Shown here piece by piece: positions 1-9,542 of a stretch of DNA of 64,000 bases. The notes under the pieces are model-generated. The model searched no databases. It was not told the origin of the DNA and saw only the letters and a program-made list of their open reading frames with translations. Source of the stretch: CAVYUC01 sp963816685. Lineage in GTDB: Bacteria; Bacteroidota; Bacteroidia; Bacteroidales; Prolixibacteraceae. How positions within the stretch are numbered: position 1 is the first letter of the stretch; every line of letters begins with the position of its first letter. The stretch is from NCBI GenBank assembly GCA_963816685.1, contig CAWFMB010000023.1, forward strand, positions 1-64,000, in the 5' to 3' direction. The translations under genes and the position numbers were made by a program.

Positions 1-51
1 GTTATCGATGCTAATTTGACCGGTGATTTTCCACAAAACCCAGGATATTAA
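1..51 (+). CDS. SusD-like protein, C-terminal tail (partial)
   Basis: Frame 1 is open from the window edge to a TAA at 49-51 and gives a 16-residue tail ending in QNPGY. Many SusD/RagB glycan-binding lipoproteins end in a very similar way (polar residues, then QNPGY or QNPGW), and a GH cluster follows on the same strand, which fits the usual SusC-SusD-enzyme order. Only the tail is visible, so the family call rests on that short signature and on context; the rest lies to the left of the window. Confidence 0.5.
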   Translation, partial: VIDANLTGDFPQNPGY

Positions 52-124
52 CACCATGTGTATTGTTGTGAGATTATTGTTATTTAGAGCTATGTTTCGA
101 TTTAAATAGTTTAGTTAGTTACAT

Positions 125-152
125 CACCTGCCTCAATTAGCAGGGGCAGGTG
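125..152 (+). terminator. Stem-loop downstream of SusD-like tail
   Basis: Perfect 8-bp inverted repeat, CACCTGCC at 125-132 and GGCAGGTG at 145-152, with a 12-nt loop, followed by a weakly T-rich stretch. It lies between the SusD-like tail and the first enzyme gene. It could end or attenuate the susCD transcript, or act as an intercistronic stabilising hairpin; no strong U-tract is present, so the terminator call is tentative. Confidence 0.4.
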
Positions 153-239
153 TTTGTAAATTTAAATCATCTCAAAAACTTCAAACTATTATTTATCAGC
201 GTATAATCAAGGCTTTAATTCATTTATTTACCTCAAAAA

Positions 240-1547
240 ATGAAAATCATTTTACTGTTTGTTGCAATTGCTGTTGTTAGCGGAATTGTTACCGGTAGCC
301 AGAAATACCAGGTTAAGAATTCGGTTGAAAACAATTGGGATGAATTGGTGGAAGGAGCCAGACAATCAGGAAAAGAGGAATGGCAGCCTATGCTTGAATA
401 CGTTGCCGCACTGCATCACAAAAGTACACATCCGGCATCCTATCCGTTTAATTATGAATGGGAAGAAATTGGACCAGGTTATATTTATGGTCCTGCTTTC
501 GGACATTGGGATATTGTGCATCAGTGTATTGACGTGATGAATTTTTATCCTGAACATGCACTTCATCAACTATTGAATAATATTACCAACCAGGAACCGA
601 CAGGGATGATTCCCGGAGTGATTTGGCTGCCAGGACAACCTTCCGGCAGAGATTCGGTGAGCTGGAGTAAAAAGGAAGAAGGGCATCCACCGGTTTGGGT
701 CGTGGCAGTTCAGGATTATATGGATAAAACCGGTGATGAAACTCACCTCAAAAATTTTTACAGTGCCCTCATCCGTCAGATTACCTGGTTCGAAAATAAC
801 AGAAAAGCAGAAGGAGAAGGTTTTTATTATAATGACATTTTACTTAAAAGATGGGAAAGTGGAGTGGATGAGGGTATTCGATTTGATGAAACCGGAATGG
901 GTAAATGGGCATGTATTGATGCGACTAGTCATGTTTATCAGTTATACCGGATTGCGGAATTATGGGCTGATAACTTAGGGATTGATTCGCGTTTTTTTAA
1001 AAAACGCAAAGGGGAGTTACAGAGTTTTATTCAGGACAGTCTTTATGTCCCGGAAGTAAAAATGTTTTACGATAACTGGGCAATCAATAATAAATCGTTG
1101 AGAAACATGGCGTTCGAAAACCTCTGGCCACTTATGGTTGGAGCAGCAACCAATGAACAGGCAAATGAGGTTATCGACAATTTTATTTTAAATCCCGACA
1201 TTTTTTTAACTGCACATCCAATCTCTACTGTAGGCAGGAACGATTCAAAATTCGAATTAAGAATGTGGCGTGGCCCGGCCTGGAACAGTATGACATACTG
1301 GGTGGCGAGAGGATGTCTGAAATATAACCGTAAGGATGCAGCTAAAATTCTGCTGGAAAAAGCATTGGATGATTCTGCACAAAAATTTGCGGAGACGGGA
1401 ACCATCTGGGAATTTTATCATCCTGATGGTGGCAATCCGGCTGACATTAAACGAAAACCTCAAACGGTTCAAAACAGTCCCTGTAAAGAATACCTCGGTC
1501 ATAACCCTTTGATTGCAATGGCAGTTATGTACGATAAAATTAAGTAG
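240..1547 (+). CDS. Exported GH63/MGH-like (alpha/alpha)6-barrel glycosidase
   Basis: A 435-residue protein with an N-terminal Sec signal (about residues 1-20). The rest matches the (alpha/alpha)6 glycosidase group that includes GH63, GH37 trehalase and mannosylglycerate hydrolase. Landmarks are GPAFGHWD near residues 84-91, the segment WESGVDEGIRFDE around 205-217 with D210 as likely general acid, RMWRGPAWNSMTYWVARG near 340-357, and TIWEFYHPDGG with E391 as likely general base. Inverting exo-action on an alpha-linked sugar is what the family predicts; the substrate is not readable. It is shorter than eukaryotic GH63 enzymes, as usual for bacterial members. It sits first in a same-strand run of PUL enzymes, 54 bp before the GH2 gene. 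Confidence 0.75.
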   Translation: MKIILLFVAIAVVSGIVTGSQKYQVKNSVENNWDELVEGARQSGKEEWQPMLEYVAALHHKSTHPASYPFNYEWEEIGPGYIYGPAFGHWDIVHQCIDVMNFYPEHALHQLLNNITNQEPTGMIPGVIWLPGQPSGRDSVSWSKKEEGHPPVWVVAVQDYMDKTGDETHLKNFYSALIRQITWFENNRKAEGEGFYYNDILLKRWESGVDEGIRFDETGMGKWACIDATSHVYQLYRIAELWADNLGIDSRFFKKRKGELQSFIQDSLYVPEVKMFYDNWAINNKSLRNMAFENLWPLMVGAATNEQANEVIDNFILNPDIFLTAHPISTVGRNDSKFELRMWRGPAWNSMTYWVARGCLKYNRKDAAKILLEKALDDSAQKFAETGTIWEFYHPDGGNPADIKRKPQTVQNSPCKEYLGHNPLIAMAVMYDKIK

Positions 1548-1601
1548 AACAATTTAAATCAGAAGAGATTTCATGGTTTATTGGAAATTAAGTAATTTTT
1601 A

Positions 1602-4592
1602 ATGCAATTTTTAAGACAAATACCATTCATCTGCATCATTTTATACACTTTAGGATTATCTGCAAGTGAAAGTGGCTCTGCTAAAACTATAAATTTAAAC
1701 GGCTCATGGGAAATGGGTTACGACAGAAATTATAACCGAAGTGTCACTGTTCCCGGAATCCACACAAATCCTGCAACAATGGAACCCTCTGCTCTTTGGT
1801 ACAAAAAAGAGATAGATTTACCGGAGGGCAACTGGACGAATGCAACCCTTGAGCTAAAAGGCGCGAGGTTTTCACCGGAAGTATTTATAAATGGAAAAAG
1901 TGTATCGCAAAAAGAGGGTGGAATGGCTGCAACTTTTCATCTTCTAAATCACAATGAAGTCAAACCCGGCCATAAAATAATAATTGAAATCGCGCTTAAA
2001 TCGTTAAAGGACATCTCTTCTTCCGATGCTTCCTGTATTCCGGTCGCGGATCAATGGCGTTCAAATGTATCTTCTTCGCTTTGGAGCGATGTGGTTTTGA
2101 AACTACATGGTGGTTTGCGAATTGACAGGATTATTCCTTTCACTGATTTTAGCAGTAACCAGGTGAAATTTGCAGTACACACAACCTCCCTTGACACGAT
2201 TAAAAAATCTTTGGTTAAAGGACGAATAGAGATATTTGACGAAAAGGGAAATTTGGTGCTTTTCAGCGAGAAACAACTTTCTTTTCCTTTGGACTATTTA
2301 AATCTGAAATATGGAGATTTACTAAAATCATGGTCTCCCGAAAATCCAAATCTGTATAAAGTTAAACTGAGTTTAACGGATGGAAAAGATACTATTGATC
2401 AATCTGAAATCTCTTTTGGCATCAGGGATTTCCGAATTGTCGGTAAAAAATTTTATTTGAACGATGAACCAATCAGCTTGCTAGGTGGCACAGTGGTTTG
2501 GCATCGCTGGGCCCGCGATCCGGAAGCAAAGAACCTGCTGTATGATACCGACTGGTTCACCAAAAATGTTATTCTTAATTTAAAGGAGCGCGGGGCAAAT
2601 TACCTTCGGTTTCACCTCGGAGTCCCTCCTGAAAGTTTTCTGGACTTATGTGATCAGTATGGATTGCTGGTTCAGTATGAATGGAGTTTTTTTCATGGTA
2701 TGCCGGCAGGCAGGAAGAGCCTGATGGAACAATTTCCTCCATGGTTTGATCTGGCAATGCGCCATCCGTCGGTAGTGGTGTTTCATCCTTACAATGAAAC
2801 AGAAGGGGAACAGTTGAAAACTATCTGGAGTGCCCTCAATGAAATTGTTCAGGATTATCCGCCTCTGGTAATGGAGGAGCGGGATGTAACCCACATCCAT
2901 AAATACTGGTGGAGCCTTTTTGAAAATCTTGGGTTGTATTATGATAGTGCTGATCAGTTCCCAAAGGCAATTATGGTGGATGAATTTGGAGGTAATTATC
3001 TCGATGGGGAAGGTAATATGGGAAGCTACAAAACAGTTCCGGAAGCCTTTTTACGGTTTCTTGGCCGTAACCACACAAAAGAGTCGAGATTAAAATTGCA
3101 CACTCTGGCAAATGCCGAAGTCGCGGAATACTGGAGGCGCATTGGCGCTGCAGGTGTAGCGCCCTTTTGCATCCTGGGTAGCCCTGAAGATGGCAGTCAT
3201 TGGTATACGGGCAATCTTTCAGAGGGAAATTTAAAACCGGTTTGGGATGCGCTAACCGCTGCCTGGTCACCACGTTCGGTAAGCCTCGAAATCTGGGATC
3301 GTAATTTTACTTCCGGTCAAAAAATGATACTGCCGGTTTATTTATTCAACGATACACGGTTTGACAGTAATTTTAATATCAGGTTTCAAATCAGTAATGA
3401 AAAGGGTGAAGTTTGGTCAGAAAAGTTACTGAATTTTAAAAACGTTCCTGCATTTAACACTCAAATTAAGAATGAGGAAATAATTTTACCCCGGGAACCT
3501 GGCAGGTATATTTTAAGTGCGGAATTAATCAATCGACCCAAAACAGTCAAATATTCGGTAGTATCTCAATGGGAGGTTCATATTTTTCAACCTGAAGTAC
3601 CGGAAATATTGCTCCGGCCCGGAGTTGGCGTGGCTACCGATGAGGATGAAATCATTCAGTTTTTACAAAAATGGAAGATAAAAAATGTTCCGCTTGATGA
3701 CCCTGATGCAAAAATTATTTTGCTTTCCAAAGAGGGGTGGAATAAAATTGCCGGCCACGATACTGAGTTGCTCAAATATATGGAAAGCTCCATTCAGAAA
3801 GGAAAATCTGTTGTACTTCTCGATGCAGGTGACAAATATCTTGGACAGGGATATCCGGCCGACAAAAATGAGTTGGGGCCTTTGCAGGGAGTGGTAACAA
3901 AATCGAATACGCCGGTAACGAACCATGATTTATTTGCAGGAATTACCTTATCTTTTAGCGAAGCTGCAGAACCTGAAAGCCATATTCATCCGGATGAAAA
4001 CAATTCCATGCTTTGGAAAAATATTCCACATGATTATACCTGGTTATGGAATGGAATGCGGGGAGGTTTAATTGTACCGGCAACTTATTTTGAAAGTTCA
4101 GGTTTAAATCCATCGTCGCTTCTTGCGAAATGGTCTTCAAGGGGTGCCGACACAGTTAAAATTAAAAAAGGCAGATATTTTGGTTACGAGCTGGAAGGAT
4201 ATTATGAGTATTCCGGTTTATCAAATGACTCTGATGCAAAAAAAAGGCTTCAATCTAAAGTTGCGTTTTTGGTTGAAGATGCCCCGGCCCTTGCAAATTT
4301 TCTGAATCCTTATGCTCCTGTAAAAATAACGGATATTTCAAAAGCCTACAAAGATTCCCGTAATGGAAAAGTTATGGATGTCACTTCCTTGGTCAATGCC
4401 GGTAAAAATCTTACCCGTACACCTGTAATAATGATGGATTTTGGAAATAACAGAGGGAAACTGATAATCTCCCAACTTCTCACTGCAGGAAGACTGGCAG
4501 AAGGATACAGTGAAAAGGGACTTTATGGTATCCGGTACGATGGTGTTGCAAATCAAATGGTTTTAAATATGTTGGCAGCAGTTCTCGATTGA
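1602..4592 (+). CDS. GH2-family glycoside hydrolase (beta-galactosidase/glucuronidase-like), exported
   Basis: A 996-residue protein with a signal peptide (about 1-21). Order of parts: jelly-roll sugar-binding domain (about 30-195, with NGSWEMGYD and LWYKKEIDLPEG), immunoglobulin-like sandwich (about 195-285), and a TIM barrel from about 285. The acid/base is probably E399 in HPYNETEG and the nucleophile E461 in MVDEFGGN, both where GH2 enzymes place them. Beyond about residue 560 is a long C-terminal extension with a Rossmann/GATase1-like segment (about 680-780) that is not part of the minimal GH2 fold. GH2 covers beta-galactosidases, beta-glucuronidases and beta-mannosidases; I cannot choose among them. 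Likely periplasmic and co-transcribed with its neighbours. Confidence 0.82.
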   Translation: MQFLRQIPFICIILYTLGLSASESGSAKTINLNGSWEMGYDRNYNRSVTVPGIHTNPATMEPSALWYKKEIDLPEGNWTNATLELKGARFSPEVFINGKSVSQKEGGMAATFHLLNHNEVKPGHKIIIEIALKSLKDISSSDASCIPVADQWRSNVSSSLWSDVVLKLHGGLRIDRIIPFTDFSSNQVKFAVHTTSLDTIKKSLVKGRIEIFDEKGNLVLFSEKQLSFPLDYLNLKYGDLLKSWSPENPNLYKVKLSLTDGKDTIDQSEISFGIRDFRIVGKKFYLNDEPISLLGGTVVWHRWARDPEAKNLLYDTDWFTKNVILNLKERGANYLRFHLGVPPESFLDLCDQYGLLVQYEWSFFHGMPAGRKSLMEQFPPWFDLAMRHPSVVVFHPYNETEGEQLKTIWSALNEIVQDYPPLVMEERDVTHIHKYWWSLFENLGLYYDSADQFPKAIMVDEFGGNYLDGEGNMGSYKTVPEAFLRFLGRNHTKESRLKLHTLANAEVAEYWRRIGAAGVAPFCILGSPEDGSHWYTGNLSEGNLKPVWDALTAAWSPRSVSLEIWDRNFTSGQKMILPVYLFNDTRFDSNFNIRFQISNEKGEVWSEKLLNFKNVPAFNTQIKNEEIILPREPGRYILSAELINRPKTVKYSVVSQWEVHIFQPEVPEILLRPGVGVATDEDEIIQFLQKWKIKNVPLDDPDAKIILLSKEGWNKIAGHDTELLKYMESSIQKGKSVVLLDAGDKYLGQGYPADKNELGPLQGVVTKSNTPVTNHDLFAGITLSFSEAAEPESHIHPDENNSMLWKNIPHDYTWLWNGMRGGLIVPATYFESSGLNPSSLLAKWSSRGADTVKIKKGRYFGYELEGYYEYSGLSNDSDAKKRLQSKVAFLVEDAPALANFLNPYAPVKITDISKAYKDSRNGKVMDVTSLVNAGKNLTRTPVIMMDFGNNRGKLIISQLLTAGRLAEGYSEKGLYGIRYDGVANQMVLNMLAAVLD

Positions 4593-4633
4593 GGTAATAA
4601 TATAATATGAAAAAGACATAAAATCAACTTATA

Positions 4634-6235
4634 ATGAAACAACGATATTTTACACTGCAAATCTTTTTAATAATTGCAATCGGAATTATTTCCTGCAACA
4701 GGAACAATAATTCAGAAGATACAACAAAAGGTTATGTTGCCGGAGATTTTCATCAGCACACAACCTATTCCGGCGGAGATTATTCAATTGGTCATGTATT
4801 TGAAGCATCTGATAATTACGGGCTCGACTGGTGGTCAAACAGTGATCATGGTGGCACGCGCGAATTTTGGGGAATGGCCTCTGGAGATGATCTCGGAACA
4901 AGAGTTAATTGGGAAAGCGCCGGAATACAAGTGCTCGGCGATCCTCAGGATCCGGAAGACGAAAGTTACATGTGGCGCTGGCAATCATTGAAAGATTACA
5001 GTTTTAAAGATGTTGTGCATTGGCGTAAAGTCTTTTCCGAAAAGTTAATCCTTCAGGCCTTTGAATGGAATGTACCAGGTCATCAACATGCCAATGTTTC
5101 AATCATTGCAAATCAGTTTGATTCAGAAAATGAAAATTGTGATCCCCTGGCTCAGTTTGAATATATGTTCGACGATGATGATAAGGATATATCAGGCGGA
5201 AAGACTTTTGGGTGGGAAAAAAGTAAATTGGAGGGTAAGGAGAAAGCACTGGAAGCAGTTCGGTGGTTGCAGGCAAATTATCCAATACAGGCGTATGTTG
5301 TGCCAAGTCATCCTGATAAATCCGGTGATTATTTGATTTCTGATTTCCGGGATTTTAACAACATCGCCCCTGATGTCTGTTTTGGATTTGATGGAATGCC
5401 CGGACATCAAAAAAATAGTACAAGAGGGGGGTACGATCTGGATGAAGCTCCTGGAATCGGAGATGAGCAAGGAGCAACTTTTGGCGGTGCAGGAATTTTT
5501 GCTTCAAAAATCGGGGGTTTGTGGGATGCATTGCTTAGCGAAGGAAGACACTGGTGGATTTCTGCCAGTTCCGATTATCATTCTGATGATGATTTTTATC
5601 CGGGCGAATATCAAAAAACGTATACGTTTGTAAAAGAAAAAAATAATCCGCAGGAGCTGATAAATGGACTACATTCGGGAAATACCTTTATTGTTACCGG
5701 AGGTTTAATTACTGATTTGAATTTTCAAATTGATGGAAAATCAATGGGACAAACTTATGAAATCAACAGTAATATCATTAAAATAGTAATTGAGGTTTAT
5801 GACCCTGACGATTCTAACTTTAACACGTATAGTAATTATACCAATCCAAAACTGGATCACATCGACCTGATTGCCGGAAAAGTAACAGGATTAATTTCGC
5901 CTGAAAGTCCCGCTTATTCAAAGGACAATGTCACAAGCACAAAAGTTATTGCACGGTTTGATGCAACCGGGAAGATTAAAGACACGAACGGCCTGGTAAG
6001 TACAAAATGGAATGATACCGGCAATGGCTGGAAGAAAATTGAATATGAAATGGAAGTGGATGGCGATTCATATTTCCGTCTTCGGGGAACAAATCATGCC
6101 ATGAATGCACCCGGTGAAACTGATGGCGCGGGAAATCCACTTGCCGATGTCGCCGGAGAAAATAATGCTGCAAAGGCGTTTTCCGATGTATGGTTTTATT
6201 CCAATCCTGTATTTGTTAATGCCCGGATTCAATAA
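4634..6235 (+). CDS. PHP-fold metal-dependent phosphoesterase-like lipoprotein
   Basis: A 533-residue lipoprotein: hydrophobic leader followed by lipobox GIISC with the acylated Cys at residue 21. The mature part opens with GDFHQHTTYS (H40, H42), then SDHGG, the EWNVPGHQHAN stretch, VPSHPDKS and SASSDYHSDD. These His/Asp/Glu clusters are the metal ligands of the PHP superfamily (phosphoesterases, PolX and histidinol-phosphatase relatives). The C-terminal third looks like a beta-rich accessory domain. Hydrolysis of a phosphate ester at the cell surface is the family-based guess; some PHP-like proteins have other hydrolytic roles. It is followed after only 5 bp by a calcineurin-like phosphoesterase, suggesting related jobs. 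Confidence 0.7.
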   Translation: MKQRYFTLQIFLIIAIGIISCNRNNNSEDTTKGYVAGDFHQHTTYSGGDYSIGHVFEASDNYGLDWWSNSDHGGTREFWGMASGDDLGTRVNWESAGIQVLGDPQDPEDESYMWRWQSLKDYSFKDVVHWRKVFSEKLILQAFEWNVPGHQHANVSIIANQFDSENENCDPLAQFEYMFDDDDKDISGGKTFGWEKSKLEGKEKALEAVRWLQANYPIQAYVVPSHPDKSGDYLISDFRDFNNIAPDVCFGFDGMPGHQKNSTRGGYDLDEAPGIGDEQGATFGGAGIFASKIGGLWDALLSEGRHWWISASSDYHSDDDFYPGEYQKTYTFVKEKNNPQELINGLHSGNTFIVTGGLITDLNFQIDGKSMGQTYEINSNIIKIVIEVYDPDDSNFNTYSNYTNPKLDHIDLIAGKVTGLISPESPAYSKDNVTSTKVIARFDATGKIKDTNGLVSTKWNDTGNGWKKIEYEMEVDGDSYFRLRGTNHAMNAPGETDGAGNPLADVAGENNAAKAFSDVWFYSNPVFVNARIQ

Positions 6236-6240
6236 AAGAT

Positions 6241-7098
6241 ATGAAAATTTGGATATACATATTATTTCTGATTCTTGGGGCCGTTCAGCTTTCGGGCCAA
6301 AACAAATTTTCATTCGTGTTTTTACCTGACCTGCATTTGCAGCCCGATTCCGCTATAGAGGCTGATTTTAATCGACTGGCAAAACAAATCAATAAAATTC
6401 ACCCGGATTTCATTCTAACCGGTGGCGATATGATTTATACCGCCAAGAACGGTGATGAGAAAAAGGCCGAAATATTATTTGATTTTATGGCTAGTGAGCT
6501 GGGAAAGTTTAAGATGCCGGTTTATTACACGATGGGAAATCATGAAGTTGTCGGTATTTTGCCGGATAGTGGAATTGAAAGCTCCCATCCGCAATGGGGT
6601 AAAAGAATGTACGAACAACGTTATGGAAAACGATACAAATCGTTTGAATATTCTGGATGGAAATTTTTCCTGCTTGATGGAATTAAAATACTGGAGGAGA
6701 AAATGAACTACACTTCGGGAGTGGATAACGAACAAATGGACTGGATTAAAAGCGAACTTGAAAATTTACCAGCAAACGTTCCAATTATTGTTTCCATCCA
6801 CACGCCGCTTGTTAATCCAAAAGCTTTTATTGATTCAGGGATTCCCGCACTTTCTGAAAATGCTAAAGCTGTGCTTGATTTATTTGAAGGACATAATCTG
6901 AAAATGGTTTTACAAGGTCACAACCATGTTTACATGAATCTTATGTTTCGCGGAGTGCATTATGTTTCCGGCGGAAGTACTTCGTACAGCGATGATTTAA
7001 AACATTTTGATGATGGTTTTATCCAGGTTCGCATTAAAGGTAATCAGGAAGAAACAGAATTTATTTCAACCAGGAGGCTTGAACCCGTGGATAACTGA
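6241..7098 (+). CDS. Calcineurin-like metallophosphoesterase, exported
   Basis: A 285-residue protein with a Sec signal (about 1-20, ending LSGQ). All metallophosphoesterase blocks are present: FLPDLHLQ (D30, H32), GGDM (D63), GNHE (N100, H101), SIHTP and GHNH. These bind a dinuclear metal centre and hydrolyse phosphomono- or diesters. It is close to the minimal length for the family. It starts 5 bp after the PHP lipoprotein and is followed 32 bp later by the GH20-like gene, so all three are likely one transcript. The substrate is unknown; a phosphate-bearing glycan or a released sugar phosphate would fit the location. Confidence 0.85.
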   Translation: MKIWIYILFLILGAVQLSGQNKFSFVFLPDLHLQPDSAIEADFNRLAKQINKIHPDFILTGGDMIYTAKNGDEKKAEILFDFMASELGKFKMPVYYTMGNHEVVGILPDSGIESSHPQWGKRMYEQRYGKRYKSFEYSGWKFFLLDGIKILEEKMNYTSGVDNEQMDWIKSELENLPANVPIIVSIHTPLVNPKAFIDSGIPALSENAKAVLDLFEGHNLKMVLQGHNHVYMNLMFRGVHYVSGGSTSYSDDLKHFDDGFIQVRIKGNQEETEFISTRRLEPVDN

Positions 7099-7130
7099 AT
7101 TGATAAAATTAAACCAGAAAATTGCCACTA

Positions 7131-9509
7131 ATGAGAAAAGTGTTTTCCAATAATTTTTGCTCCGTTCCGAGTCTGTTTCTCCTGTTCCTGCTGACCACCG
7201 GTTTTGCTTTTAAAGTATTTGCTGTTGAAAATCCGCTTGTTTTTCCCATTCCACAATCAGTACAAATAACCAATGATGATTTTATTCTGGATGATTCTGT
7301 AATAATCCTTGTTCCGGAAAATGCGTCAGAAAACGATTATTCCCTTGCCCGCTTGCTGACAATTGAGTTAAGCGATAAATATGGTTTGGCTGTTAAAACA
7401 GAAATAGGTTCCAATATTCCTGAAAGCAAGAAAGTAGTGGTTCTGGGAAGTATAAAAAATTCATTGATAAAGAAATATTTCAATGACAAACAACTGGTTT
7501 TCACCAAACAAAATTCAGTTCCGGAAGGATACCTGTTAAACGTTAGCAACAATAAAATAATCGTTGCAGGGTGGGATGATTCGGGTGCATTTTATGGATT
7601 GCAATCACTGCGTCAGCTAATTCAGAAAGGAAAAGGAGCAAGAATAAAAGGTGTGGAAATATGGGACTGGCCTAATTTACCGGTCAGGGCAATCCGGTTG
7701 TATGTTCCGGGGCCGGATAATATTCCTTTTTTTAAAAGGTTCCTGAAAGATTTCATGGCGCTGTACAAGTTTAACCAGGTAATCATTGAGTTCAATTGCA
7801 TGCGGCTCGACAAACATCCGGAAATTAATGCAGGCTGGATTGATTTTGCCAAAGATTTGCAGTATTCGCGATTAAACCGGCCCGTTGGGAAAAGGGGCGA
7901 AGGAAAAACATCCAGCCATTTCGATGCCGGTGACGGAAAAATAATTGAAAAGCAGGATGTGATTGAAATTGTGGAATTTGCCAATAAAAACCATATCGAA
8001 GTAGTTCCTGAAATTCCATCGCTGTCACACGTGTACTATCTTTTAGCGCGCCACCCGGAATTGGCCGAATATCCGGGCGACAACTGGCCCGATACATATT
8101 GTCCATCCAATCCTGCTTCTTACGACCTGCTTTTTGATGTTTATGATGAATACATCGACGTAATAAAGCCAAAGATGGTTCATGTCGGACACGATGAATG
8201 GCGTATCCCAATGGATGTATGTCCGGCATGCAAGGGAAAAGATTTTACTGAATTGTACATTCAGGATGTAAATAAAATTCACAATTACCTGGCGCAGAAA
8301 GGAATAAAAACGGCAATGTGGGGCGACCACCTGCTGGAAAGTGTGCGAAATGCAGGACCACGCGAGGCAGTTTCTTCTACAGGTGTAAAGTACGGGAAAC
8401 CGGGTGCATTGCGACCTGCCCAGGTGAGGGATTTTATTCCCAAAGATATTCTCGTTTTTAACTGGTTTTGGGGAGATGAGGAAAAGGAGCAGGAGTTGCA
8501 GGAATTTGGGTTTAAACAATTTTACGGGAATTTTAAGCCCAACATAAGCAATTGGGATGAACGAATTAAAAAGATTGATGTGGTGGGTGGTGCGCCTTCA
8601 TCATGGGCAGCAACCAATGAATTTAATTTCGGAAAAGATTTATTGTTTGATTTCCTGGGTTGCGCCAATTTGCTGTGGTCTGAGCATACATTATCTCAAT
8701 CTGATTTGGTGGAGATTATAAAAACACAATTGCCGTCAATTCGCGCAAATTTAAACAACAGTCTGGTTCCCGGTGCAGATGAAAATGAAATTGATTTCAT
8801 TGATATCTATCCGGATTTCAATTTACCGGTTCATTCAAAAGCTTTCAATATTGATTTAAGCACACTCGAAACCGGGAATGTTTTCGTAAGGCAAAACATC
8901 TTCAAACTTGATGGAAGTATTGCAGCAAAAGGAAATTGTGCTGTTGCTGTTGGTTCGGTTGGTGATGGAGAAAACCCTTTTACTGCTGAAGTAAATGGCA
9001 TCCAGGTTAATGAGGATGTGAGCAGCCTTTTATTTCTGCATGCTTGTGCATTACCGGCCGGAAATCAAAAAGCATATTATAACATCCCCGATTTTTTTGA
9101 TACAGCAGATTTGCTTGGCTGGTACGAAATCGTATATGATGACGGCTACAGAATTATTGTTCCTGTTCAGTACGGCGTGAATATCCTCGAATGGAATGCC
9201 AACGCGGAAAATAATGTGGACAAGCGGGAAGGGGAAACAGGATCCCCTCAAAATGTATATTGTTACCTGGCCGATCCGGTTCAATGTTCTTCAGATGAGG
9301 CAAAAAATCCAATTACATTTTATGCTTACGAATGGGTAAATCCAAGGTTTGGGAAAGTAATAAAAGAAGTAAATATGTGTGGCACGAGGCATTATCAATC
9401 TGCGCAACCGGCAGGAAATCCGGAGACTAAACCAATGAAAAGTAACGCTTTTTTTCTCGCAGCATTAAGTAAAATAATTAAAAAAGAACCATTTAAACCG
9501 GAAGATTAG
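7131..9509 (+). CDS. GH20-like beta-N-acetylhexosaminidase (paralogue A), exported
   Basis: A 792-residue exported protein. An in-frame TTG at 7122 exists, but the ATG at 7131 gives a clean signal peptide (MRKVFSNNF..., cleaved near residue 35) and is preferred. Parts: GH20b-like domain (about 40-180, ending GAFYGLQSLRQL), a TIM barrel (about 180-500) with the GH20 acid pair D355-E356 in HVGHDEW, then a C-terminal beta-rich domain (about 560-760) starting after a linker. GH20 enzymes use the substrate N-acetyl group and the D-E pair to cleave terminal beta-GlcNAc or GalNAc. The protein is closely related along its length to the gene at 27754. The unusual C-terminal domain is shared by both and is not one I recognise. 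Confidence 0.75.
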   Translation: MRKVFSNNFCSVPSLFLLFLLTTGFAFKVFAVENPLVFPIPQSVQITNDDFILDDSVIILVPENASENDYSLARLLTIELSDKYGLAVKTEIGSNIPESKKVVVLGSIKNSLIKKYFNDKQLVFTKQNSVPEGYLLNVSNNKIIVAGWDDSGAFYGLQSLRQLIQKGKGARIKGVEIWDWPNLPVRAIRLYVPGPDNIPFFKRFLKDFMALYKFNQVIIEFNCMRLDKHPEINAGWIDFAKDLQYSRLNRPVGKRGEGKTSSHFDAGDGKIIEKQDVIEIVEFANKNHIEVVPEIPSLSHVYYLLARHPELAEYPGDNWPDTYCPSNPASYDLLFDVYDEYIDVIKPKMVHVGHDEWRIPMDVCPACKGKDFTELYIQDVNKIHNYLAQKGIKTAMWGDHLLESVRNAGPREAVSSTGVKYGKPGALRPAQVRDFIPKDILVFNWFWGDEEKEQELQEFGFKQFYGNFKPNISNWDERIKKIDVVGGAPSSWAATNEFNFGKDLLFDFLGCANLLWSEHTLSQSDLVEIIKTQLPSIRANLNNSLVPGADENEIDFIDIYPDFNLPVHSKAFNIDLSTLETGNVFVRQNIFKLDGSIAAKGNCAVAVGSVGDGENPFTAEVNGIQVNEDVSSLLFLHACALPAGNQKAYYNIPDFFDTADLLGWYEIVYDDGYRIIVPVQYGVNILEWNANAENNVDKREGETGSPQNVYCYLADPVQCSSDEAKNPITFYAYEWVNPRFGKVIKEVNMCGTRHYQSAQPAGNPETKPMKSNAFFLAALSKIIKKEPFKPED

Positions 9510-9542
9510 TGGAGTATTATAACATTTAAAACATTATAAAAC

